Assembly (NCBI GenBank): GCA_934630705.1
Contig: CAKTWP010000002.1
Coordinates: forward strand, 124,001 to 188,000
DNA length: 64,000 nucleotides
Direction of reading: 5' to 3'
From: an uncultured Clostridia bacterium
GTDB lineage: Bacteria > Bacillota > Clostridia > Christensenellales > Aristaeellaceae
The notes below the pieces were generated by a model. It ran no database searches. It had not been told where the DNA came from and saw nothing but the letters and a program-made list of their open reading frames with translations. Both the position numbers and the translations under genes were made by a program. This document shows, piece by piece, positions 51,326-59,353 of this stretch; positions within the stretch are counted from its first letter, which is position 1; each line of letters starts with the position of its first letter.

Positions 51326-52005
51326 GGGTTTTCTCCTCCTCTATTTGCATTTTCGGATGAAGCGTTCCGGGGAGCCGTTCCCCGCTTCCAGAGCCCCACC
51401 TGATAATCAATCAGCCGCCTGCGATAGCCGGGATCTCCCAGCGGGCTGGCCGAGAAGCCCAGCAGCTCCATAATCAGGTGATACAGCATCTGGGAATTGA
51501 GGGATTCGGCGGCGCTTTGATAATCCATTTCTCCGATTTCGCCTCGATGCGCCCGATGGCGCAGCAGGCCCGGAAACCATTGCTGCTGAGAAACCAGCAG
51601 CCGAATCAGCTGTTCCATGCTCACCAGCTCCAGCACGTTTCGCTCCCGCAGCAGCATTTGAAAGGCCGCCGCATGGCGCAGCACGATGTCGTTGATGTTC
51701 TGATACAGCTGTTCCAGCACCTCCTCAATGGGCAGATCGTCCATGAGGGTGTTGGCCCGGGCGCGAAGCTCCGTTATCACGGCACGGATGTGTTCCTCCA
51801 CCAGGGCATGCAGCAGCTCCTGCTTTCCATCGGGGAAATAATGATACAGCAGGCCGTCCGCCATGCCGGCGCTCTGGCAGATGGCGTGAACCGAGGTTTC
51901 GGCGTAGCCCTGCCGGGCAAACAGCGCCAGCGCGCCGTCCATCAGCCGCCGCCGGCTTTCCTGGGCCTGAGCCTGTCGCCGGGTAAGCGCCTCGGCCAAA
52001 TACAT
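51322..52005 (-). CDS. TetR/AcrR-family regulator
   Basis: 227 residues. N-terminal HTH: GALALFARQGYAETSVHAICQSAGMADGLLYHYFPDGK (about 24-62). The ligand domain is all-helical. RBS GGAGG lies only three bases before the ATG at 52005; a TTG six bases downstream would have better spacing. It may control degV and hence fatty acid use, given the four-base overlap; that is inference. Confidence 0.88.
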   Translation of the reverse strand: MYLAEALTRRQAQAQESRRRLMDGALALFARQGYAETSVHAICQSAGMADGLLYHYFPDGKQELLHALVEEHIRAVITELRARANTLMDDLPIEEVLEQLYQNINDIVLRHAAAFQMLLRERNVLELVSMEQLIRLLVSQQQWFPGLLRHRAHRGEIGEMDYQSAAESLNSQMLYHLIMELLGFSASPLGDPGYRRRLIDYQVGLWKRGTAPRNASSENANRGGENP

Positions 52006-52080
52006 CCGCCTCCTTGGTTACTGAATGATGATTCAACGAAATTATATCGGGAAACCCGTTCGCTGTCAAGCCGTAAACCT

Positions 52081-52155
52081 GGGCAGAAAAGGGGCAGAAG
52101 CGACGAAAGACCGGCAGCAATCTTTCGCGCCTTCCCTCAAACCGGGGCGCATTGC
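52081..52155. repeat. Degenerate type A element (right arm only)
   Basis: Only the arm ACCGGGGCGCATTGCTGATG at 52141 onward matches; the left arm has decayed and an inner GCGACGAAAGA/TCTTTCGCGC hairpin remains. Confidence 0.5.
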
Positions 52156-52179
52156 TGATGATCTGAAAAATGCGCTTAA

Positions 52180-52228
52180 CCCAATCGGTTTCCGAAAGGG
52201 GGCTTTTGATGCAAAAGCCTTCTTCCGC
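52180..52228. repeat. Type B hairpin with CCCAATC linker, copy at 52.2 kb
   Basis: Linker CCCAATCGGTTTCCGA, then GGGGGCTTTTG pairing with CAAAAGCCTTC around AT. Between the half A element and the next full A element. Confidence 0.8.
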
Positions 52229-52245
52229 CTGTTTTTTATTAAAAC

Positions 52246-52301
52246 GCGCCCCAGCGGGAAGAAGGCGGCGTTCTGTCGTATCCTCCTCCAGGCTGGGGCG
52301 C
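52246..52301. repeat. Type A palindrome, copy at 52.3 kb
   Basis: GCGCCCCAGC pairs with GCTGGGGCGC. The outer ATG/CAT pairs of other copies are missing on the left. It lies downstream of yugP and upstream of tetR. Confidence 0.78.
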
Positions 52302-52342
52302 ATGGCTGATTCTATGAAAATGCTTTTATCCCAAGCCGGCCG

Positions 52343-53020
52343 TTAATCCCGGCGGCGGGCAATGGTGATCAGACGGAACAGCTGCAGCAGCGCCGAAACA
52401 AAGGAAGCCACATACGTCAGCGCCGCGGCGGAAAGCACGGCCTTTACGCCCTTCTGCTCGTCCTGGGTGAGATAGCCGGACCCGGCCAGCATGGCCATCG
52501 CCCGGCGGCTGGCGTCAAACTCTACAGGCAGCGTTACCAGCGAAAAAAGCACCACCAGGCCGAACAGCACGATCCCGGCGTTTACCAGCGGATCCCAGGA
52601 GAAAATCAATCCCAGCACGAAAATGGGCCAGGCCAGCGTGGAGCCGATGTTCACCGCCGGCACCATCAGCGACCGCAGGCTCAGGAACGGATACCCCTGC
52701 TGCTTTTGCAGCGCATGGCCCGCTTCATGGGCCGCAATGCCCAGCGCCGCCACGCTGGCGGAGCCATACACCCCGTCGGATAAACGCAGGGTGTCGGTTC
52801 GGGGGTCAAAATAATCGGTGAGCTGGCCGGACGTGCGGGAAATGACCACATGATCCGCGCTTTCCTGCCGCAGCAGCTGCCCCACCACTTCCTCGGCGGG
52901 CAACCCTCGCTGGGTGCGTACCCGGCTGTATTTCGCGTAGGCGCTTTGCACCCGCGCCTGGGCCCAGAGCCCCAGCAGCAGGCCGGGAATCAGAATCAGC
53001 ATCGTGTAATCCCAAAACAT
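52343..53020 (-). CDS. YugP-type membrane zinc metallopeptidase
   Basis: 225 residues. Zinc motif HEAGH at 98-102 (AAHEAGHALQKQQGY) and several membrane helices (MFWDYTMLILIPGLLLGLWA, STLAWPIFVLGLIFSW, GIVLFGLVVLFSLVTLPVEFDASRRA). The family's substrates are unknown. ATG at 53020 after AAGGAGG; the longer frame would start outside the promoter. Single-gene unit. Confidence 0.9.
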   Translation of the reverse strand: MFWDYTMLILIPGLLLGLWAQARVQSAYAKYSRVRTQRGLPAEEVVGQLLRQESADHVVISRTSGQLTDYFDPRTDTLRLSDGVYGSASVAALGIAAHEAGHALQKQQGYPFLSLRSLMVPAVNIGSTLAWPIFVLGLIFSWDPLVNAGIVLFGLVVLFSLVTLPVEFDASRRAMAMLAGSGYLTQDEQKGVKAVLSAAALTYVASFVSALLQLFRLITIARRRD

Positions 53021-53169
53021 GAAAATTCCTCCTTGCAGGGTGAGCACGGGCAGACCCGGCTCAGGATGCGATTGCAGGGGATGCAGCTGCATCGCAGGCA
53101 AATGATCAGGGGCGCAGCCGCCCCGGGCCGGAAGGGAACGCCAGCGGCCTTCTTCCTTCCTGTATTTCT

Positions 53170-53178
53170 ATTATACCA
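53170..53178 (-). promoter_or_regulatory. Extended -10 promoter of yugP
   Basis: Minus-strand TGGTATAAT, about 150 bases before the ATG. Confidence 0.55.
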
Positions 53179-53335
53179 CGAAATTATGAAAAACCTGTGA
53201 ACTTCTTATAGGACACTTTTTCTGCCTTGTTTTGGCCGCTTTTCTGATCCGGCAAATCGCAGCGCCCAAAATGTGCGATGATGGCGAATAAAACGTGGGA
53301 TTTGGCGCAAAATAGCTCCTTTTTTAACAAGATGG

Positions 53336-53364
53336 TTGACATCCGGCGGCGCTTCTACTATACT
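53336..53364 (+). promoter_or_regulatory. Strong promoter before the phage-like HTH gene
   Basis: TTGACA, 17 bp, TATACT, a consensus -35 with optimal spacing. Confidence 0.82.
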
Positions 53365-53378
53365 TTTCTTGCAAAACG

Positions 53379-53392
53379 CAAACAAATGTTCC
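53379..53392 (+). promoter_or_regulatory. LexA-like box downstream of the strong promoter
   Basis: CAAACAAATGTTCC matches 13 of 14 positions of the Bacillus LexA consensus CGAACRNRYGTTYC. It lies 15-28 bases after the -10, at or just past the start site, where LexA would repress. Confidence 0.68.
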
Positions 53393-53412
53393 TATTTTAC
53401 GGAGGATCAGGA

Positions 53413-53637
53413 ATGAAAGAGCAATGCATTTATGGCCAGGTGCGGGTGCAAATGTTTCTGAAGGGCTATGACTGCAAGACGCTGGCCCAACGCGCGGGAA
53501 TCGGCTATGCCTCGCTGCGGCGGAAGCTGCGGGGAGAAAGCGACCTGCGGCTGGCCGAGGCGCTGGCCATTCAGGAGGCGCTGGGCAGCGGGATGGCGCT
53601 GGAAAAGCTGTTTGAAAGGAGAAACGCATGCGGATGA
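53413..53637 (+). CDS. Small Cro/C1-type helix-turn-helix protein, phage-like
   Basis: 74 residues. The HTH segment KGYDCKTLAQRAGIGYASLRRKLRGESDLRLAEALAIQEALG is typical of phage or defective-phage repressors. The ATG at 53413 follows GGAGGATCAGGA. It overlaps the next gene by ten bases. The LexA-like box and strong promoter suggest induction in the SOS response. Confidence 0.75.
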   Translation: MKEQCIYGQVRVQMFLKGYDCKTLAQRAGIGYASLRRKLRGESDLRLAEALAIQEALGSGMALEKLFERRNACG

Positions 53638-54107
53638 ACGCCATGGAAACGGGAAACGGCCTGCCGGTCGGCCCGGCGGAGATTGCGCAGGCCCAGAACA
53701 CGCTGAGCGCCGCCCTGCGGATGAACGCCATGATCGGCCTGAAGCTGGCGCAGCTGGATCAGCTGCGTTCCCGGGCCGTCAGCGTCACCCAGCGGCTGGA
53801 TGGCTTGTCCCGGGGCACGGGATACGGCGACCGGGTAGGCGAGGCGGCGGCCAAGCTGGCGGATCAGGAAGCGGAGCTGCTGGAGGATTATCACCGGCTG
53901 CTGGATCAGCAGTCCGCCATCCGCGGGTATATCCAGGCGCTGCCGGATCCGCTGTGGCAGGCTGTGATGGAAATGCGCTATTTGCAGGGAACGGCCTTCC
54001 CCATGATTGCCGCCAGGCTGGCATATGATGAACGGCAGATTTACCGGTTCCATAAAAAGGCGCTGATGCATGTGGCCCTGCAAATGGCGCAGGAGACGGA
54101 ACAATAA
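53628..54107 (+). CDS. Phage-type sigma-70 region 4-like regulator (DUF1492/ArpU-like)
   Basis: 159 residues. Helical N-terminus (AQNTLSAALRMNAMIGLKLAQLDQL) and a C-terminal HTH (LWQAVMEMRYLQGTAFPMIAARLAYDERQIYRFHKKALMHV) as in phage late-gene activators of the DUF1492/ArpU group. GGAG precedes the ATG. No integrase, terminase or structural gene is nearby, so this looks like a remnant or domesticated regulator pair. Confidence 0.7.
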   Translation: MRMNAMETGNGLPVGPAEIAQAQNTLSAALRMNAMIGLKLAQLDQLRSRAVSVTQRLDGLSRGTGYGDRVGEAAAKLADQEAELLEDYHRLLDQQSAIRGYIQALPDPLWQAVMEMRYLQGTAFPMIAARLAYDERQIYRFHKKALMHVALQMAQETEQ

Positions 54108-54176
54108 AAAGCAGCGAAGCGCATTTCAGGAGAATATGCCAAAGTCATAAGGGATAAGCCATTTTTCGCTGAATCG

Positions 54177-54237
54177 CCATGCGCCCCGGCAGGGGAAGAA
54201 ACGGGCAGCCGTCTCTTTTCCCATTTGGGGCGCATGG
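54177..54237. repeat. Type A palindrome (61 bp), copy at 54.2 kb
   Basis: CCATGCGCCCC pairs with GGGGCGCATGG; inner GGGGAAGAAACGG/CCGTCTCTTTTCCC. Between convergent genes, no T-run. Confidence 0.86.
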
Positions 54238-54321
54238 TTGATAAAGGGAAAATTCACCTTTGCTTTGATGACTTTTCTGCGCAGGAGCGAAGCGCTTTTT
54301 CCACAAAGCCCCGCAGCATGC

Positions 54322-55209
54322 TTATCTCCGGTTTTCCTGTGCAATGAGCCGTTCCAGGCTTTCCAGCATCATGTCGTTTCGGTCGGGCACGGGGCGGACG
54401 GCATAGGGCGCGCGATGCCAGGCGGCGGCCAATGGACGACGGCAGGAGAAGGCGATGCCCTGCCCATAGGCCCCGGTTTTGACATACAGCTCGCTGTCCC
54501 GGAAATGGGTCAGGCCCCATTCGTTTGCCTGCATCTGCTGAATATACCCGTCCGACAGCAGCCGCCGGCCTTCCCAGATCCCATGACAGGCCAGCAGATA
54601 ACCCAGCTTGGCCATGTCTCCCGCCCGGGCGTACATGCACCCGCCGCCCAGGGTGTGTCCCAGCGGATCGCTGGCAATGGCGAAATCCCGGAAGCCCATG
54701 GGCCGAGCCAGCTGCCGGCGGATAAAGGCCTCCAGCGTCATGCCGGCCTTGACCTCAATGATGCGGGCCAGCAGATAATACGCCGCATCGCTGTAGCGAT
54801 AGAAGCTGCCCTGGGGATGGGGAAGGGGCGTGCGGAACAGGGTGATCAGGCTGTCCTCCCCGCCGCAGCAGACCGTTTCGCCCTCATAATCAATATGCAC
54901 CGCTTCAAAGCCGATGCGATGCCGCAGCACGTTTTCCACCGTCACATCCCGCCACCGGGGATCCATTTCCGCCGTCCAGCAGGCGGGAAACAGCGCCGCC
55001 GCCTTCTCCTGCAGATCCAGAACGCCGGCGTCCCACAGCATGCCGATGCAGATGGATACAAACAGCTTGATGGTGGAATGGCCGTTATTGCAGGTATTGG
55101 CCGTTTCGGCCTTCCAGGATTCCAGCCCATCGGGGGTGATCACCGCCAGATCCAGCAGGGAGCCGTCGGTGATCTGCGCCAGCTCCCGCAGCCGCAGCGC
55201 CCGGCTCAT
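54322..55209 (-). CDS. Serine hydrolase of the beta-lactamase/class C fold, leaderless
   Basis: 295 residues. The catalytic STIK (Ser45, Lys48) and YSD (139-141, in place of YxN) are visible, and KTGAYGQG is a KTG-like third motif. The family includes esterases and D-aminopeptidases as well as penicillin-binding proteins. Without a signal peptide it is likely a cytosolic esterase/peptidase. It overlaps the phosphodiesterase gene by four bases (ATGA), so it is part of the same three-gene unit. Confidence 0.85.
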   Translation of the reverse strand: MSRALRLRELAQITDGSLLDLAVITPDGLESWKAETANTCNNGHSTIKLFVSICIGMLWDAGVLDLQEKAAALFPACWTAEMDPRWRDVTVENVLRHRIGFEAVHIDYEGETVCCGGEDSLITLFRTPLPHPQGSFYRYSDAAYYLLARIIEVKAGMTLEAFIRRQLARPMGFRDFAIASDPLGHTLGGGCMYARAGDMAKLGYLLACHGIWEGRRLLSDGYIQQMQANEWGLTHFRDSELYVKTGAYGQGIAFSCRRPLAAAWHRAPYAVRPVPDRNDMMLESLERLIAQENRR

Positions 55210-56753
55210 TTGTCCTCCCGGGCGCAGGCAGAATAATAGCGCTCCAGAGCCCCGGGATCAATGGCGCCGTCCAGAATCAGCAGGTCATCCACCGGCCGGG
55301 ACGTGTCCGGCGTTTGCTGATCCAGGCCGATAAACAAGGGCTGCATGCAGAAGAAATCGGAAAGCGTGGGGCAATTCAGGGTTTGGGCGGGGCCGAAATT
55401 GTAATGCGCCCGGATTTGTCCGGCCTTCAGATCCACCGTGAACAGGAAATGCCCCCATTCCGGCTCAAACACCTGATCGGAATCCTCCCCGATGATAATG
55501 CGGCCGCTCTGATGGCCGTCGGACTCCTTGAGGCAGATGCCCGCGCCTTCGCAAAACAGGGCCAGCGAGAAGCCGCGGGGAGCATTGCCGCGGTTGGAGA
55601 ACAGATCCAGCCAGCCGCCTGCCTCCCGGGGCGGCAGGGTCCAGAAGGCAAAGGAGAAGCAGTCGCCGGCGGGCAGCCCATCCACCCGCAGTGCGCCATG
55701 GCCCATTTCGCCGTAATTGCCCCGGATACCGCCGCTGTAGCGCTTGATGATGCCTCGCAGAGGCGATACGGTGCAGCGGCCGCTCACATCCGCCGCATCC
55801 TGCTCAAAATTCAGATGGAGCAGGATTTTTTCCCTGGGGATGAAGCGCGTGATATGATCCGGCGCATCGGGCTTCGGCTCGGGCAGGGAAAGGAAGGACT
55901 TTGTCGGCTCATGCACCGGCTGACGATCGGTCACCCCGGCGTCCCGGAAAATGCCAATGGGCATCTGCGCGGCATAGCCCTTTGGCTGAAAGGCGGGGGC
56001 TTCAATGCCCAGCGCCCAAAGCACAATAGCAGGATAATCCCGCACACAGGCCGGGCCGATAGCGCCCTTGCATACGTTTTTGCCCGCTACGCCCAGAAAC
56101 ACTTCCCGTTCGCCCACGGTCCAGCCGCCATGATTGCCGTCCGGCGTACCGCCGTGATCCGCGGAGACGATGAACAGCGTGTCCTGATCCAGCCCCCGCT
56201 GATGATATTTGTCCAGAATCCTGCCCAGCAGCCCGTCCACATGGGTGATCCGCGCCAGATAATCGGGCGTGCCGTAGCCGTAATGATGGCCTGCATGGTC
56301 TACGCTGTCAAACTGCACGAAAAGCAGCTTGGGATCATGAGCATCCAGATAATCCAGCAGCCGCTCCACCAGCTCGTCGTCATGGCCGGTATCCAGGGTG
56401 TCTGCGCCGCCGGTGGGGGAGATGATCTCCTGGGCGATGGGCCGCCAGTCTGTAAAGGCGGCGGAGGGGGCATCGGGATACGCATTGCGCACGAAACGGA
56501 AAATGGTGGGCAGCTCGGGGATGGGATGCATGGAGCTGTTGGTCAGCTGATGCACGGCAGGGGTAGCGCCGGTGAGCATGGAGGTCCAGCACTGGGCGCT
56601 GATGGTGGGCCGGGAGGCCAGCACCTGATAGGATACCGCGCCGTTTTCAAACAGCCTGTCCATATGGGGCGTGGGGGTCTGGCGGCAGAAGCTGCCCATG
56701 CCGTCGATGCCCAGCATGAACACCCGCTTGTAGGAGCCGAAGGTGGAAGCCAT
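55206..56753 (-). CDS. Alkaline-phosphatase-superfamily phosphodiesterase fused to a LamG-like domain, leaderless
   Basis: 515 residues. N-terminal catalytic part (1-285): metal ligand Asp17 in LGIDGMG, nucleophile Thr50 in SRPTISAQ, Asp149/His153 in QFDSVDHAGHHYG, Asp199-His200 in VSADHGGTPDGNH with His208. This is the type I phosphodiesterase/nucleotide pyrophosphatase pattern; a sulfatase is less likely as no CxPxR occurs. The C-terminal part (310-510) is a concanavalin A-like/LamG fold (FSFAFWTLPPREAGGWLDLFSNRG). No signal peptide. A LamG domain on a cytosolic enzyme is unexpected. The upstream neighbour is the GH42-like gene, the downstream one the serine hydrolase. Confidence 0.82.
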   Translation of the reverse strand: MASTFGSYKRVFMLGIDGMGSFCRQTPTPHMDRLFENGAVSYQVLASRPTISAQCWTSMLTGATPAVHQLTNSSMHPIPELPTIFRFVRNAYPDAPSAAFTDWRPIAQEIISPTGGADTLDTGHDDELVERLLDYLDAHDPKLLFVQFDSVDHAGHHYGYGTPDYLARITHVDGLLGRILDKYHQRGLDQDTLFIVSADHGGTPDGNHGGWTVGEREVFLGVAGKNVCKGAIGPACVRDYPAIVLWALGIEAPAFQPKGYAAQMPIGIFRDAGVTDRQPVHEPTKSFLSLPEPKPDAPDHITRFIPREKILLHLNFEQDAADVSGRCTVSPLRGIIKRYSGGIRGNYGEMGHGALRVDGLPAGDCFSFAFWTLPPREAGGWLDLFSNRGNAPRGFSLALFCEGAGICLKESDGHQSGRIIIGEDSDQVFEPEWGHFLFTVDLKAGQIRAHYNFGPAQTLNCPTLSDFFCMQPLFIGLDQQTPDTSRPVDDLLILDGAIDPGALERYYSACAREDK

Positions 56754-56796
56754 TGTGAATTACTCCCTTCTTATTTATATAGGAAACTTTCTCGGA

Positions 56797-58959
56797 TCAA
56801 CTTTGCGGAAAACGGATTTCGATGAATGTGCCCGCCGCCGTGCCCTTAGGCCGCAGCAGGAGGGTTTCGCTCAAATCGTCATAGGCAAAGGTCAGCGGCT
56901 GGCCGTCCGCCGTTACGGCTATGGGACGGGGACCCTTGATGCGGAGAGCGGTACTGGAACCGTCCGGCGCATGGAGGGAGAAGGAAAGCAACGCATCCGC
57001 CCATCGCCAATCCTCCACCCGCCCGGCGCTGGCCACCAGACAGACCTTCTCGTCATAGCGATCCAGATCGGCGGCGATGCAGTATTCCCCCAGAGATAGC
57101 GAAAGCGAAGCCTTGACGGAAAGCGCCGGATCCATCAGATCCACGAACCGGCCTTGGAGAGAAAAGCTCGCCTGCGCCTGACTGTCCCGCAGGGCGGCGG
57201 CAATCACATAGGGCCCCCGGCGCAGGGCAAAGAAGTTTTTCCGGGAAAAGGGAGGCAGCTCCTTTTCGGCGCGGCAGGCTTCCAGCAGGCGGATATAGCG
57301 GCTTTCCGTATCCGTGTCATAGGCAATCTGCGCCGGATGCACCGGCAATATGCCCACCCGGCCTTTGCCCACGGCATGCACCCCTTCGGCGGGACGCCGG
57401 CCCAGGCCAAGCAGATCCGTAAGATGGGTCATGGGCGTGGCGTAATCCATCCGCCCCTGATTCCACCAATGGCGGATGCGCCCGAAGGGATCGCTGCCAT
57501 CGCCAATGAGCAGCAGCATCCCGCCCGAACGCACCCATTCCGCCAGCACGAAATGCAGCGCCGGATTCTCCGGCTTCATAAATTCATAGCTCAGGCAGAG
57601 CATGTCATAATCATCCAGATACCCTGCCAGCCTTCCGGCATTCTCCAGCTGCACCGGCTGGGCGTGAATGCCCCGGGCCAGCAGCGGCAGCGCCATGCCG
57701 AAGAAGCCCGAAGCATTGCTTTCCTGGCCGTATTCGGCGTAGGGGATACCGGGATTGTAATCCCTGCCATGGAAGGAAACATCCTCGCCCCGGTTCTTTG
57801 CAAAATCGCCATAGGTGCGCTGATAGAGCATGGTGTCCGACAGCAGAATGCCCACCACCGTGTCTTCGCCCAGCCAGGCAAAGGGCTGATCCATATCCCG
57901 CAGCGCCTGGGTGAGGGTGAGGAGGATGGTAAGATAATCCGCGGGCATGGGCTCGCCGTTTTCTTTGGGATACCGGCCCATGAGCACCCGATGGGGCCAG
58001 GGGCAGATTTCGTAATGGCTCACATGGGGCTGCAGCAGCGCGGCGGTGAGCCCTTCCAGATAGCAGGCCCGGTAATATTCCCAGGTGCCCCGGGGATCAT
58101 CGCTGGCGGGATCCTGCAAAAACCACATCCGCCTTCCGGTGCCCCGGGTGAGCTCCTGCATAATGCCGTATTCCAGAAACGCCCCTTCAAACACCCGCTG
58201 CCGCCGCACCCCGCGATACACGTTTTCCACCCGGCTGGTGTCCGACCAGACCTGGGCAATGTAGCCGTCGATTCCCGGCAGCTCCAGCAGCATGGATTCG
58301 GGCGAGGAGATGCCGTACTGGGTGTAGTTGATCAGGCTGTGGGTGGGCACGATCAGCTGCACATAGCGGCCATGCTTTTTCAGCGCGTATTCCTTGATCG
58401 CGTCCGCCACCCGGCCCAGGGTGCGGGTATAGAGATAGGCCTTGAGCTTGCCGGCGCGATAAAACGCGTCGGCACTTTCATGGGGCGGCTGCCAGGGCTC
58501 ATGATAATACAGCAGGTATTCCTGCCTGAACCATTCGCTGTATCCCGAGAAGCACCAGATTTCCGGCTCCTCCAGATGAATGGCATCCACCCCTGCGTCC
58601 ACGGCCACCCGCAGCCTTTGGGCCAGATAATCCGCAAAGGCGACAGAGGGGATCATGTAAGGGTTCCGATCGCCGCTGCCGTGCTGCACCATCACCCCGT
58701 CCATGCGCATCTGGCCCTCGTCCCAGTGGGGCTGGCCATCAAATTCCCCATCTCGGAAATCGTTGTATTGGCCCCAGGAAATGCCGGTCATCAAATGCAC
58801 CCGGAAGCCCCGGGCCTTGTAATCGGCAATGCGCTGGGCGGTGGTTTCATTCAGGCGATAGACCATCACAAAATCGCTTTGCAGGTCGTATGCGCCGCCA
58901 TAGGGCATGCTGGTCTGCACGCCGGTGCGTTCCTCGCTGCGGCTTCGCGCTGTAAGCAT
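56797..58959 (-). CDS. Large GH42-like protein of unknown specificity, leaderless
   Basis: 720 residues, not assignable to a characterised glycoside hydrolase family by me. Residues 1-350 look like a TIM barrel (HLMTGISWGQYNDF, AGVDAIHLEEPEIWCFSGYSEWF, YVQLIVPTHSLIN), with Glu130-Glu131-Pro-Glu as candidate catalytic acids. Residues 360-500 resemble the GATase-like middle domain of GH42 (AGYLDDYDMLCLSYEF, LAEWVRSGGMLLLIGDGSDPFG). The rest is beta-rich. No signal peptide, so it acts on imported material. AGGAGG lies ten bases before the ATG. It begins a three-gene minus-strand unit divergent from an ABC importer. Confidence 0.75.
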   Translation of the reverse strand: MLTARSRSEERTGVQTSMPYGGAYDLQSDFVMVYRLNETTAQRIADYKARGFRVHLMTGISWGQYNDFRDGEFDGQPHWDEGQMRMDGVMVQHGSGDRNPYMIPSVAFADYLAQRLRVAVDAGVDAIHLEEPEIWCFSGYSEWFRQEYLLYYHEPWQPPHESADAFYRAGKLKAYLYTRTLGRVADAIKEYALKKHGRYVQLIVPTHSLINYTQYGISSPESMLLELPGIDGYIAQVWSDTSRVENVYRGVRRQRVFEGAFLEYGIMQELTRGTGRRMWFLQDPASDDPRGTWEYYRACYLEGLTAALLQPHVSHYEICPWPHRVLMGRYPKENGEPMPADYLTILLTLTQALRDMDQPFAWLGEDTVVGILLSDTMLYQRTYGDFAKNRGEDVSFHGRDYNPGIPYAEYGQESNASGFFGMALPLLARGIHAQPVQLENAGRLAGYLDDYDMLCLSYEFMKPENPALHFVLAEWVRSGGMLLLIGDGSDPFGRIRHWWNQGRMDYATPMTHLTDLLGLGRRPAEGVHAVGKGRVGILPVHPAQIAYDTDTESRYIRLLEACRAEKELPPFSRKNFFALRRGPYVIAAALRDSQAQASFSLQGRFVDLMDPALSVKASLSLSLGEYCIAADLDRYDEKVCLVASAGRVEDWRWADALLSFSLHAPDGSSTALRIKGPRPIAVTADGQPLTFAYDDLSETLLLRPKGTAAGTFIEIRFPQS

Positions 58960-59353
58960 GGGCAGACATCCTCCTTGAATATCGGTTTGTAAACGGCTCG
59001 GATAAGCTTATTATAGAAAAAGCACGGATACGCGTCAATAAAGAAGAACGCCAGAAGATGCGGAAATGCGCGCGGTTCCGATGCGGGATTTCTCCCGCTG
59101 GGCAAAGCGGCCCATGCGCAGCGTGGAAATTTCTTTTCACCGGGCAAAGGGACGATCCATAAATGAAAAGCAAAGCGCATACGTATGACCATGCGGGATG
59201 AATAAAAATGCCTGTTTCCCGTCCGGTTTATCAATCGAATGATAATTAGCAGTTTTGATTATTTACTTCTTTTTTCGCTTCGTGGTACAATTTCATTATC
59301 AATTAGGAATCCCTTTTCCCAAAAACAGCAAAAGGAAGGCGCGTGATTTTCGG
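58960..59353. other. Divergent intergenic region of the hydrolase/importer locus
   Basis: 394 bases without a gene. It contains GCGGGATTTCTCCCGC as a small hairpin near 59080 and AT-rich promoter DNA near 59220-59300. I see no clear operator. Confidence 0.5.
59262..59291 (+). promoter_or_regulatory. Putative promoter of the second importer operon
   Basis: TTTACT, 18 bp, TACAAT, about 60 bases before the permease ATG. Confidence 0.45.

Noticed and set aside
53336..54107. A prophage
   Set aside because: Only two regulator-type genes are present; no integrase, att repeats, replication, packaging or structural genes are seen.
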